Positions 41,866 through 48,876 of a stretch of 48,876 nt of DNA are shown here, one piece after another. The translations under genes were made by a program, and so were the position numbers. Source of the DNA: Pseudomonadota bacterium. Its GTDB lineage: Bacteria; Pseudomonadota; Alphaproteobacteria; Azospirillales; Azospirillaceae. The first letter of the stretch is position 1; each line of letters begins with the position of its first letter. The notes beneath the pieces were generated by a model, which saw only the letters and a list, made by a program, of their open reading frames with translations, did no database searches and was not told the origin of the DNA. The stretch lies in contig JAFAFA010000085.1 in NCBI GenBank assembly GCA_023423695.1, forward strand, positions 1 through 48,876, in the 5' to 3' direction.

Positions 41866-41892
41866 ATCCTTACCCCAAAAACAAGTAAGGAA
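41866..41892. promoter_or_regulatory. Inverted iteron half-sites upstream of rep (probable autorepressor operator)
   Basis: ATCCTTAC (41866-41873) and GTAAGGAA (41885-41892) are inverted copies of the iteron's GTAAGGAT block, 11 bp apart, 37-63 bp upstream of the rep start. They lack the C-rich block. Rep proteins of this family commonly repress themselves as dimers on inverted half-iterons. Confidence 0.7.
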
Positions 41893-41917
41893 AGGGTCGC
41901 GGCGCAGAATCCTGTTC

Positions 41918-42541
41918 ATCCTTACATCCTGGGGGCGGAACCCTTACGCCCCGGGGGGTGTGCGACTCGCCCCCACCCGGTAAGGCTGTTTCCCCCACCC
42001 TGTAAGGAAGATTCGATGCGACTCGCGGACTCCTCTGGCTTTTCGCGCCGACGAATCCTCTTAAAAGGGAAAGGGAGTCGCGAACGCCTGCTAAGTGTCG
42101 GATCCGCCAACGCTTCCCAAGTGCGAATCTCGCCTGAAGTCCCCCTCCGGCATCCTTACACGACCCGAATCGGCCCGACTCGATTCCGGAAAGCGTCCGC
42201 ATGGAGCGTGCTCTATCCTTACTCCCTGGGGGCGTTCGGCCATTTTTGCTGTCCGGGGGTCTATGGACAAGCGCCATCCTTACGGCTTGGGGGCACTCAC
42301 AGCCAGATCCGGGCCCCCGAGAGGTAAGGATCCGCAGATTCTGGAGTTCTGCGGGGACTGTTCCAGAGCCATGCAAGGATTCTCAAGGGCTTGAGAGCCC
42401 CCAGGATGTAAGGAAGCCCGCCCCCGAGCCGTAAGGATCGGGAAACGGGCCGGTCGGTCGCGGGAGGTCCGGATCCTGCCCCCAGGCAGTAAGGATAGCG
42501 AACCAAGATAAAGGTAAACAATTGATATGAAATGATTTTCC
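41918..42541. other. Candidate origin of replication with ten iterons
   Basis: Ten 19-bp iterons of consensus GCCCCC-N5-GTAAGGAT start at 41918(-), 41940(-), 41969(+), 41991(+), 42215(-), 42276(-), 42313(+), 42397(+), 42420(+) and 42478(+). A lone half-site is at 42152. The first four form two 22-bp-spaced pairs facing each other. An AT-rich tract (42507-42541, aagataaaggtaaacaattg...) adjoins the last iteron and could be the unwinding element. A second motif TGCGACTCGC occurs at 41961 and 42017. I saw no perfect DnaA box. Confidence 0.82.
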
Positions 42542-42542
42542 T

Positions 42543-43298
42543 TCAGTGGGCTGCCAGAAGGAACAGCCCCTGCCCCAGATAGACGCTGGCCGTGCCCATC
42601 ACCAGATAGCGGCTCCACAGGCGGAACTGCGCGTCGCTCATGCGGTCCAGCACGCGGCGGGAGAGATTCGTACCGAGCAGCGCCATGGCGACCGACATCA
42701 GGATCACCGTCGATTCCACGGTCTCGTCCACGCCGCCGGCGACCAGCGGGGCGAAGTAAGCGATCTTCACCATATGGCCGACCGACTGGATCGCGGCCTT
42801 GGTGGCGACCACGCTCTGGCGGGTCATGGCGCTGCGGATGAAGAACACATCCAGCAGCGGGCCGGAGATGCCGGCGACCAGCTGCACCCCCATGCACAGG
42901 AAGCCGCCCACGAGGCCATGCAGCGGCTTCTGGGCGTCCAGCGCCCAGCGTGCGGGCACCGCCAGCGCAAGGAACGGCGTCAGGCCCAGAATCAGCAGCG
43001 ACACCGCCCGGTCGGGAATCGCGCCGACCAGGGCGAACAGCAACCCGGCCCCGGATCCACCCAGTGCGAATCGCAGGATGATGGGCCAGACCACATGGCG
43101 CCGCCACAGCCATGCCCGCCAGCCGTTGGAGGCGAACTGGGTGACGCCATGCAGCAGCATCGCCGACGGCACCGGCAGCAGGATCAGCAGCAGGCCCATC
43201 AGCACCATGCCGCCGGCCATGCCGAACAGGCCCGACAGAAACGAGGTCACGAGAACGGTAAGGCCAAGCCCCACCATCAGCGGAAGCGTCAGCATCAA
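42543..43298 (-). CDS. TauE/SafE-family (sulfite exporter-like) membrane protein
   Basis: A 251-residue protein with about eight membrane helices. The N-terminal half-repeat is LTVLVTSFLSGLFGMAGGMV and the second half-repeat is LVGGFLCMGVQLVAGISGPL, the duplicated motif of TauE/SafE permeases. The family exports sulfite, sulfoacetate or other small acids; the substrate is not known here. It is divergent from a LysR gene (115 bp), which may control it. ATG 43298 and 43295 are both possible. Confidence 0.85.
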   Translation of the reverse strand: MMLTLPLMVGLGLTVLVTSFLSGLFGMAGGMVLMGLLLILLPVPSAMLLHGVTQFASNGWRAWLWRRHVVWPIILRFALGGSGAGLLFALVGAIPDRAVSLLILGLTPFLALAVPARWALDAQKPLHGLVGGFLCMGVQLVAGISGPLLDVFFIRSAMTRQSVVATKAAIQSVGHMVKIAYFAPLVAGGVDETVESTVILMSVAMALLGTNLSRRVLDRMSDAQFRLWSRYLVMGTASVYLGQGLFLLAAH

Positions 43299-43413
43299 TC
43301 AGCCCAAATGTCGGAGATCAGGCTGAAAACCTCGCACGCGCGCGGTTGCGCCGCAAACGGCATTGTTCGATGCTCAGCCTCAGGAAAGATTGGGGTGAAG
43401 TAAGGATGGACCG

Positions 43414-44289
43414 ATGCGCCGCCTCCCCTCGCTGAACGGCCTGCGCGCGTTCGAGGCGGCCGCCCGCCATGGCAGCTTCACCGCCGCCGCGGCGGAACTG
43501 CACGTCTCCCAGGCCGCCGTCAGCCGGATGGTGAAGCTGCTGGAGGAGCGGCTGGGCTTTCCCCTGTTCGACCGGCGGGCCAACGCCCTGGTGCTGACCG
43601 AACGCGGCCGGGCGCTCCAGCCGGCACTGACGGAGGCGTTCGACGGCATCGCCCGGCGGGTGGAGCAGGTGTCGGCGATGCGGGCCGGGCCGGTGCTGAC
43701 GGTGGGCATGGGGGCGACGGTGGCGGTGCGCTGGCTGATCCCGCGCCTGTCCAGCTTCCACCTTGCCCATCCGGAGATCGAGGTGCGGATCGCCACCGGC
43801 GGGGCGGGGGCGCCGATGAACGACGACTGGACCTGCGCGGTGCTGCTGGGCGACGGCCAATGGCCGGGCTACGAGGCGGAGCGGCTGTTCTCCTCAAGCC
43901 TGCAGCCGGTCTGCGCGCCACAACTGGCGGCGGAACTGCGCAAGCCGGCGGATCTGGCCGGCGCCACCCTGCTGCACGTCTCCCATTGGGCGGAGGACTG
44001 GCCGCGTTGGCTCGCCGCCGCCGGGGTGGCGGAGGTGTCGTCGAAGGGGCTGTCCTTCGGCAGCTATGCCATGACGCTGCAGGCGGCCATCGACGGCGTC
44101 GGGGTGGCGCTGGCGCCGCGGCTCTACATCCTGGACGACATCGCCGCCGGGCGCCTTGCCACGCCCTTCGGGCTGGCGGTGCCGATGGTCCATGCCTGGT
44201 ATCTGGTCCATCGCGCGTCCCGGCGCGAGGATGCCGGCTTCGCGCCCTTCCGCGACTGGCTCTATGCGCTGTGTGCCGAGGTGGAGTAG
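43414..44289 (+). CDS. LysR-family transcriptional regulator (GcvA-like)
   Basis: A 291-residue LysR regulator of the GcvA/AmpR subgroup. It opens MRRLPSLNGLRAFEAAARHG, with HTH SFTAAAAELHVSQAAVSRMV at 21-40, then an effector domain with VRWLIPRLSSFHLAHPEIEV. The start is preceded by AAGGA (within a chance copy of GTAAGGAT at 43400). It is divergent from the TauE/SafE gene and upstream of an MFS gene; either could be its target. Confidence 0.92.
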   Translation: MRRLPSLNGLRAFEAAARHGSFTAAAAELHVSQAAVSRMVKLLEERLGFPLFDRRANALVLTERGRALQPALTEAFDGIARRVEQVSAMRAGPVLTVGMGATVAVRWLIPRLSSFHLAHPEIEVRIATGGAGAPMNDDWTCAVLLGDGQWPGYEAERLFSSSLQPVCAPQLAAELRKPADLAGATLLHVSHWAEDWPRWLAAAGVAEVSSKGLSFGSYAMTLQAAIDGVGVALAPRLYILDDIAAGRLATPFGLAVPMVHAWYLVHRASRREDAGFAPFRDWLYALCAEVE

Positions 44290-44399
44290 AGGACCCTTTG
44301 TCCTTTTGGCGCATGGCCGGGCGGCACAATTCACCGATGCGCCGGCTGCGGGTGCCGACATAGGGTGGCCGCTGTTTTCCCTGTCCATTCCCAGCAGTC

Positions 44400-45638
44400 A
44401 TGCCCCTACAGGACCGCGCGATGCCGCCCACCGCTGCTCCCCCCGGCGCCTCACCCATGGACGCCGCCCACCCGGCTCTGTCCCGCTCGCTCGTCATGCT
44501 GATGGCGCTGGCCTGCGGGGTGGTGGTCGCCAACATCTATTATGCCCAGCCGCTGGTCGGGCTGATCGGTCCGGCGGTCGGGCTGTCGCCGGAAACCGCC
44601 AGCCTGGTCGTCACCCTGACCCAGGTCGGCTACGGCGCCGGGCTGCTGCTGCTGGTGCCGCTGGGCGACCTGCTGGAGAACCGGCGGCTGGTGGTGGTGA
44701 CGCTGTCCAGCACGGTGGCGGCGCTGCTGGTGGCGGCCGTCGCCCCCACCGCCTCGCTGTTCCTGGCGGCGGCCTTCCTGATCGGCGTCACCTCCGTCGC
44801 CGTGCAGATGCTGGTGCCGCTGGCCGCCCACATGGCACCGGAAGCCTCGCGCGGGCAGGTGGTGGGCAATGTGATGAGCGGCCTGCTGCTGGGCATCCTG
44901 CTGGCCCGCCCGGTGTCGAGCCTGATCGCCGACAGCCTGGGTTGGCGTGCAGTGTTCGGCCTGTCGGCGGTGGTGATGGTGGGGTTCGCCGTCCTGCTGT
45001 GGCGGGTGCTGCCGCAGCGTCGGCCGACGAGCCGGTCCAGCTACGGCGCGCTGATCGGCTCGCTCGGGCGGCTGCTGGTGCGCACGCCGGTTCTGCAGCG
45101 CCGGACCGTCTACCAGACCATGATGTTCGCCGCCTTCAGCCTCTACTGGACCTCCGTGCCGCTTCTGCTGGCGGGGGCGCCCTTCCATCTCAGCCAGCGG
45201 GGGATCGCGCTGTTCGCCCTGTCGGGGGCGGCTGGCGCGCTGGTGGCGCCGGTCGCCGGACGGATCGCCGACCGCGGCTGGACCCGGCCGGCCACCGGCT
45301 TCGCGCTGGCGATGGCCGCCCTGTCCTTCTTCGTCGCACGGGCGGGAGAGGGCTCCATCGCCCTGCTGGTGCTGGCCGGGCTGCTGCTGGACATGGGCGT
45401 GCAGATGAACATGGTGCTGGGGCAGCGTGCCATCTATTCGCTGGGGGCGGAGACTCGCAGCCGGATGAACGCCATCTATATGGCGATCTTCTTCCTGGGT
45501 GGGGCCGCGGGCTCGGCGCTGGCCGGCTACGCCTTCGCCGTCGGCGGGTGGGAGCCGGTGACCTGGATCGGCTTCGCCTTTCCCGCATTGGGCCTGCTGT
45601 TCTACCTGACCGAATTCCGCGGGCGGCACGCCGCCTGA
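44400..45638 (+). CDS. MFS transporter
   Basis: A 412-residue major facilitator with twelve predicted helices. The first helix region ACGVVVANIYYAQPLVGLIG and the loop 2-3 motif GDLLENRRLVVVTL match the drug/proton antiporter-like subgroup often annotated as YgaY/YdeR-type. The Met at 44400 leaves about 28 hydrophilic residues before the first helix; Met at 44421 or 44457 are alternatives. It is 24 bp upstream of the aldo/keto reductase, so they are probably co-transcribed. The substrate is unknown. Confidence 0.9.
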   Translation: MPLQDRAMPPTAAPPGASPMDAAHPALSRSLVMLMALACGVVVANIYYAQPLVGLIGPAVGLSPETASLVVTLTQVGYGAGLLLLVPLGDLLENRRLVVVTLSSTVAALLVAAVAPTASLFLAAAFLIGVTSVAVQMLVPLAAHMAPEASRGQVVGNVMSGLLLGILLARPVSSLIADSLGWRAVFGLSAVVMVGFAVLLWRVLPQRRPTSRSSYGALIGSLGRLLVRTPVLQRRTVYQTMMFAAFSLYWTSVPLLLAGAPFHLSQRGIALFALSGAAGALVAPVAGRIADRGWTRPATGFALAMAALSFFVARAGEGSIALLVLAGLLLDMGVQMNMVLGQRAIYSLGAETRSRMNAIYMAIFFLGGAAGSALAGYAFAVGGWEPVTWIGFAFPALGLLFYLTEFRGRHAA

Positions 45639-45662
45639 CCTGATACCAGAGGAGACGACGCA

Positions 45663-46616
45663 ATGGATCAACGTCCGCTTGGCCGTAGCGGCCTGACGGT
45701 GTCCCCGCTCTGCTTCGGCGGCAACGTGTTCGGCTGGACCGCCGACGAGGCGACCTCCTTCCGGCTGCTCGACGCCTTCGTCGATGCCGGCTTCAACTTC
45801 GTCGACACCGCCGACGTCTATTCGGCCTGGGCTCCCGGCAACAGGGGCGGCGAGTCCGAGACCATCATCGGCAACTGGATGAAGAGCCGCGGCAACCGCG
45901 ACCGCATCGTCCTGGCGACCAAGGTCGGGTCGGAGATGGGGCCGGGTAAGAAAGGGCTGTCGCCGGCCTGGATCCGGACGGCGGTCGAGGATTCGCTGAA
46001 GCGGCTGCAGACCGACCGCATCGACCTCTACCAGTCGCACTGGGACGACCCCTCGACCCCGTTCGAGGACACGCTGGGCGCCTACAAGGAGCTGATCGAC
46101 CAGGGCAAGGTCCGCGCCATCGGCGCCTCCAACCTGACGGCGCCCCGCCTGCGCGAGGCGCTGGAGGTCAGTGCCCGCACCGGCCTGCCCCGCTACGAGA
46201 CCCTGCAGCCGGAATACAACCTCTACAGCCGCGAGGGCTACGAGGCGGAGTTGGAGGGGATTTGCCGGGAGAACGGCCTTGGCGTCATCACCTACTACTC
46301 GCTGGCCGCCGGCTTCCTGACTGGCAAGTACCGCTCCACCGAGGATGCCGGCAAGAGCGCGCGCGGCAATGGTGCGGTGTCGAAATACCTGAACGAGCGC
46401 GGCCGGGCGATCCTGGCGGCGCTGGACGAGGTCGCCGGCCGGCATGGCGCCACTCCGACGCAGGTGGCGCTCGCCTGGCTGATCGCCCGCCCCGGCCTGA
46501 CGGCGCCCATTGCGAGCGCGTCGAAACCCGAACAGATGGGCGACCTGATCGCCGCGGCGAAGCTGCCCCTGGATGCCGAGGACATCGGACGGCTGGACCG
46601 GGCGAGCGCCTGGTAG
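45663..46616 (+). CDS. Aldo/keto reductase
   Basis: A 317-residue NADPH-dependent oxidoreductase with a TIM-barrel fold. The catalytic tetrad is clear: Asp48, Tyr53, Lys87 (VLATK) and His126 (YQSH). The N-terminus RPLGRSGLTVSPLCFGGNVF and C-terminal APIASASKPEQMGDLIAA are typical of the YajO/YghZ-like AKR group that reduces diverse aldehydes. It follows the MFS gene by 24 bp with GGAG before the ATG. The physiological substrate is unknown. Confidence 0.94.
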   Translation: MDQRPLGRSGLTVSPLCFGGNVFGWTADEATSFRLLDAFVDAGFNFVDTADVYSAWAPGNRGGESETIIGNWMKSRGNRDRIVLATKVGSEMGPGKKGLSPAWIRTAVEDSLKRLQTDRIDLYQSHWDDPSTPFEDTLGAYKELIDQGKVRAIGASNLTAPRLREALEVSARTGLPRYETLQPEYNLYSREGYEAELEGICRENGLGVITYYSLAAGFLTGKYRSTEDAGKSARGNGAVSKYLNERGRAILAALDEVAGRHGATPTQVALAWLIARPGLTAPIASASKPEQMGDLIAAAKLPLDAEDIGRLDRASAW

Positions 46617-46683
46617 CATGGACCGGCCGGCGCGGCGGCGGATCCGTCACCACGCCGGTTCCCGTTTCTCATCGGAATGGAAC

Positions 46684-46728
46684 GGATGGAACAGTGTGAA
46701 ACGGTTTTCCGGCGATGTTTCATCGTTC
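46684..46728. repeat. Dispersed inverted repeat (single copy)
   Basis: GGATGGAACAGTG precedes a stem TGAAAC (46697-46702) / GTTTCA (46717-46722) with a 14-base loop GGTTTTCCGGCGAT. It is the relative of 38642-38684 with both stem strands changed in step. The rest of the 46617-46908 gap shows no gene. Confidence 0.6.
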
Positions 46729-46908
46729 AACACGTGCGGCTCGACACGCGCGCAGGCGTGGTGTCGCAGCTGTGTGGAGGCATCGGTGCGGCGGGATGCA
46801 GCGGCTGACCATCGGCACGCCTCCACGGTCGGGAACGGACGGTTCCGTCATACCATGGCGGCAGGGCTGGGCTAAGCGCTGAGCGAAAAATCCCGTGAAG
46901 GGAGACCG

Positions 46909-47115
46909 TCAGCGGCGGACGACGCTGACCGGATGGGGCTTGTGAGCGGACTGGGAAGCGGAGCGGCCGGTGCGGGCGACGATGGCCGCTCCCTGGAGGG
47001 TGCGCTGCCCGCGGCGCTGCTGCGCCTGTTCCACCTCACGGCGGAAATTCGGGCCGAGCGCCTCGTAGGCGGCCTTCAGCTCCGGGTCCTTCATCCAGAA
47101 TTCTTGGCGATCCAT
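46909..47115 (-). CDS. Small hypothetical protein
   Basis: A 68-residue protein starting at ATG 47115 with AGAGGA at good spacing. The N-terminal MDRQEFWMKDPELKAAYEAL resembles the leader that precedes the helix-turn-helix in small XRE-type antitoxins, but no HTH follows. The rest is basic (EVEQAQQRRGQRTLQGAAIV). It could be a truncated antitoxin or an independent small protein. A longer frame to 47220 lacks a ribosome binding site. Confidence 0.5.
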   Translation of the reverse strand: MDRQEFWMKDPELKAAYEALGPNFRREVEQAQQRRGQRTLQGAAIVARTGRSASQSAHKPHPVSVVRR

Positions 47116-47629
47116 TGCTTCCTCTTGAATTGGCTGCCCCTCGGCAGAACGCCGAGCAAGCCTGCGGCATGCCGCCCGTGTCGAAGACGGTTCGGTGGCG
47201 AGACATCCTATGTGTTTCACAGGATGACTCCCGACTTCCTTATTTCAGGGCGGGGGCGGCATGACGAAGTGACAGGTTGGGGTGGTGAGTCTTGACTTCA
47301 AGATCCCTCCGGCGTCAGGCCGGGTGACTTTTCGAAAGCCTTAACGTCCTGCCTACCCCAAGGTTCCAGCCGAACCTTTCCCCCGCCGCGGGTTCTAGTA
47401 CCCGCAGCGGGGGTAAGAGATCTCCCCTCTCCCCCGGGCAGGGGGTCGGGGTAAGGGGGGATGCACAATTTGGATTTGGTGGAGGATGGGGACTGCGCGA
47501 TGCTTAAGATCCTCGCTGCGCGCCGCCCTCACCCTAGGTTCTGTCTGCAATCTCATTTCTTTAGGTCGCTTGCCATGCGTCCTGGTTGTTAGACGGAAAA
47601 ATCACTTCCTTTGATCATGGAGTCTGTGG
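47116..47629. other. Gene-poor region with GC-rich repeat
   Basis: This 514-bp stretch holds no supported gene. 47400-47536 is a GC-rich dispersed element: a CCCGCAGCGGGGGT hairpin, CCCCTCTCCCCCGGGCAGGG, and then blocks shared with 1-80. Composition drops sharply from 47537 into the arr gene, which suggests a junction of imported DNA near there. Confidence 0.5.
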
Positions 47630-48082
47630 ATGTCGAATGGATGGCTTCCCATTTCGCATGATAATTGCCACAAAGTGCTCGGTCCTTTCTATCACGGCAC
47701 CAAATCCAAATTATCGGTTGGCGACTTCTTAACCGCCGGGCACCCGTCACACTTTCAAAGCGGTCGGGTTCTTAAGCACGTCTATTTTTCAGCCTTGATG
47801 GAGCCTGCCATTTGGGGAGCGGAACTTGCAATGTCGTTCTCTCGGCAAGATGGCCGAGGCTACATATACATCGTTGAACCAACCGGGCCATTTGAAGACG
47901 ACCCGAATCTGACGAACAAAAAATTCCCTGGAAATCCAACACAGTCCTATCGTACGAGCGACCCACTAAAAATCGTCGGAGAAGTCGAAGACTGGGAAGG
48001 GCACTCTGCGGAAGTGCTGCAAAGAATGTTGAACTCATTGGCTGAGCTTAAGCGGCGCGGTCTCGACATTATCGAGGATTAG
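47630..48082 (+). CDS. arr: NAD+-rifampin ADP-ribosyltransferase Arr
   Basis: A 150-residue Arr protein, which inactivates rifamycins by ADP-ribosylating the ansa hydroxyl. Diagnostic segments are LGPFYHGTKSKLSVGDFLTA with His22, HVYFSALM with Tyr52, YIVEPTGPFEDDPNLTNKKF with the acidic residue near Asp90, and FPGNPTQSYRTSDPLKIVGE. The His-Tyr-Asp triad matches the known Arr active site. GGAG precedes ATG 47630. Its GC content is visibly lower than that of all neighbours, and an IS relic abuts its stop codon, so it was probably acquired by transfer. Confidence 0.93.
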   Translation: MSNGWLPISHDNCHKVLGPFYHGTKSKLSVGDFLTAGHPSHFQSGRVLKHVYFSALMEPAIWGAELAMSFSRQDGRGYIYIVEPTGPFEDDPNLTNKKFPGNPTQSYRTSDPLKIVGEVEDWEGHSAEVLQRMLNSLAELKRRGLDIIED

Positions 48083-48259
48083 GTCCTGTCTGACGGGCTG
48101 ATGACCCTGAGGTGCTGCCGGATCATGGCGAGCTTGACCATGGCCATGTGGTCGACGGCCAACCTGTCGTGGCGGGTTGCGACGGAGCGGCAGCCCTTAA
48201 TCCAGCCGATGGCGCCCACGTCGGCCCAATGACCGCTCCGTCGATTGGCCGTCAGACAG
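48079..48259 (-). pseudogene. IS5-family transposase remnant inside a small inverted-repeat element
   Basis: Perfect 11-bp terminal inverted repeats, CTGTCTGACGG (48086-48096) and CCGTCAGACAG (48249-48259), bound a 174-bp element. On the minus strand it encodes only the C-terminus of an IS5-like transposase (GWIKGCRSVATRHDRLAVDH, then MAMVKLAMIRQHLR). The catalytic core is absent, so the element is an internally deleted, non-autonomous (MITE-like) copy. I saw no clear target-site duplication. Confidence 0.72.
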
Positions 48260-48265
48260 AACCCA

Positions 48266-48289
48266 GCCCTCTCCCCGGGGGGAGAGGGG
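48266..48289. terminator. GC-rich hairpin downstream of the beta-helix gene
   Basis: CCCTCTCCCC-GGGG-GGAGAGGG lies just beyond the stop of the minus-strand beta-helix gene and beside the IS relic. It may act as its terminator. The same motif recurs in other intergenic elements of the window. Confidence 0.45.
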
Positions 48290-48314
48290 ATGTTCGACCG
48301 CGGGGAAGAGAGGA

Positions 48315-48876
48315 TCAGCCCAGCAGGCCGATGTCGCCGTAGGCGATGTGGTCGAAGCCCAGCCCATGGACCGGCGAGTTCGCCGACAGGGTGAAGTCGT
48401 CGGCACCCGGATTGACGAAGCCCGGGTTCAGGATCACCGAGCCCTTGTCGTAGCCGGCGGACTGCCAAGCCGACAGGTTCCCCCAGGCACCGGTCGACAT
48501 CACCTGCGGCCAGGCGTCGAACTCCTTCTCGGCGGTGTTCAGGCTGCTGTAGAAGTTGTCGTGGAGGTTGCCGACGCCGGCCGGGCCGTAGATGTGGACG
48601 GCGGTGCCCTCGCGGACGTCGATGACGTTGCCGGAGATGTCGTTCCCGCTCATCACCTTGCCCTTCCAGCCGCCCCAGGCGACATCCTGCTGCAGGCCGA
48701 TCTGGGCGCCGCTGTTGCCGGCGATCACGTTCTCGGTGACGCTGTTGTTCCAGCCGCCATGCAGGAACACGCCGCCGATGTTGTCGTGGACGACGTTGCC
48801 CTTCACCGTGGCGCCGCTGGTCCAGTCGTCGAGATAGATGCCCCAGCTCGCCACCTGGCCCGACGGGTTGGTGGCC
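48315..48876 (-). CDS. Right-handed beta-helix repeat protein, C-terminal part
   Basis: The reading frame enters from the window edge, so the N-terminus is missing. The 186 visible residues contain parallel beta-helix rungs with repeated N-V-I/Asn-Asn ladders (TVKGNVVHDNIGGVFLHGGW, NNSVTENVIAGNSGAQIGL, NDISGNVIDV), as in pectate-lyase-like and NosD/CASH proteins. A non-repeat tail ends FDHIAYGDIGLLG. Such proteins are usually secreted and bind or cleave polysaccharides. No catalytic residues can be assigned from this part. Confidence 0.8.
   Translation of the reverse strand, partial: ATNPSGQVASWGIYLDDWTSGATVKGNVVHDNIGGVFLHGGWNNSVTENVIAGNSGAQIGLQQDVAWGGWKGKVMSGNDISGNVIDVREGTAVHIYGPAGVGNLHDNFYSSLNTAEKEFDAWPQVMSTGAWGNLSAWQSAGYDKGSVILNPGFVNPGADDFTLSANSPVHGLGFDHIAYGDIGLLG

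Noticed and set aside
43400..43407. GTAAGGAT before the second LysR gene, a possible iteron
   Set aside because: It lacks the C-rich half and its AAGGA is placed as the ribosome binding site of the LysR gene.
48083..48259. Intact insertion sequence next to arr
   Set aside because: The element is only 174 bp between its inverted repeats and encodes just the last part of a transposase, so it cannot be an autonomous IS.

Overview
The window is GC-rich (about 70% by eye), densely coded DNA that fits a Rhodospirillales-type alphaproteobacterium, most likely Azospirillum or a close relative. That placement is an inference from gene content, codon use and a multi-replicon layout, not from a marker gene. 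A Rep_3-family initiator with an iteron origin (40429-42541) sits on the same DNA as ftsEX, plsC, ilvD and nucleotide-sugar genes, so the replicon looks like a chromid rather than a small plasmid.

Layout: 1-2331, two ABC-2 permeases. 2488-6312 (minus), sugar-phosphate and nucleotide-sugar genes (phosphomannomutase/phosphoglucomutase, ugd, galU). 6715-12050, an RluA-type pseudouridine synthase, three GNAT proteins, an SbtA-like bicarbonate permease with a LysR regulator, and a VapBC module with a palindromic operator. 12500-16325, an O-antigen-ligase-like protein and two glycosyltransferases. 16569-19607, a DUF2934 protein, a Cys-rich four-helix copper-binding protein and ilvD.

19852-27041 is the most unusual part: a class III nucleotide cyclase/AAA/TPR protein; a ribbon-helix-helix (RHH) protein; a 65-residue small ORF; YcaO; TfuA; a Crp/Fnr regulator; and a second RHH protein. 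The small ORF is preceded by a near-consensus CRP half-site pair and followed by a large hairpin. I read this as a candidate YcaO-TfuA thioamidation (RiPP-like) system under cyclic-nucleotide control.

27107-30625 (minus) is a 3-hydroxybutyrate utilisation operon (GntP permease, two-subunit CoA transferase, 3-hydroxybutyrate dehydrogenase). 30689-32050 holds an SRPBCC protein, copZ behind a CueR-type dyad, and hemP behind a Fur-like box. 32063-35268 holds ydcF-ftsX-ftsE divergent from plsC. 35399-38589 is a DUF2491/DUF350/PspA envelope cluster resembling yjfK-yjfL-yjfJ. 38713-42541 is the replication backbone: an HTH protein, brnTA, rep and iterons, with extra iterons far downstream of rep. 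42543-46616 holds TauE/SafE, LysR, MFS and aldo/keto reductase genes. 46909-48876 holds a small hypothetical gene, an arr rifampin ADP-ribosyltransferase of lower GC, an internally deleted IS relic, and the C-terminal part of a beta-helix protein that runs off the window.

No tRNA, rRNA or CRISPR array was recognised.
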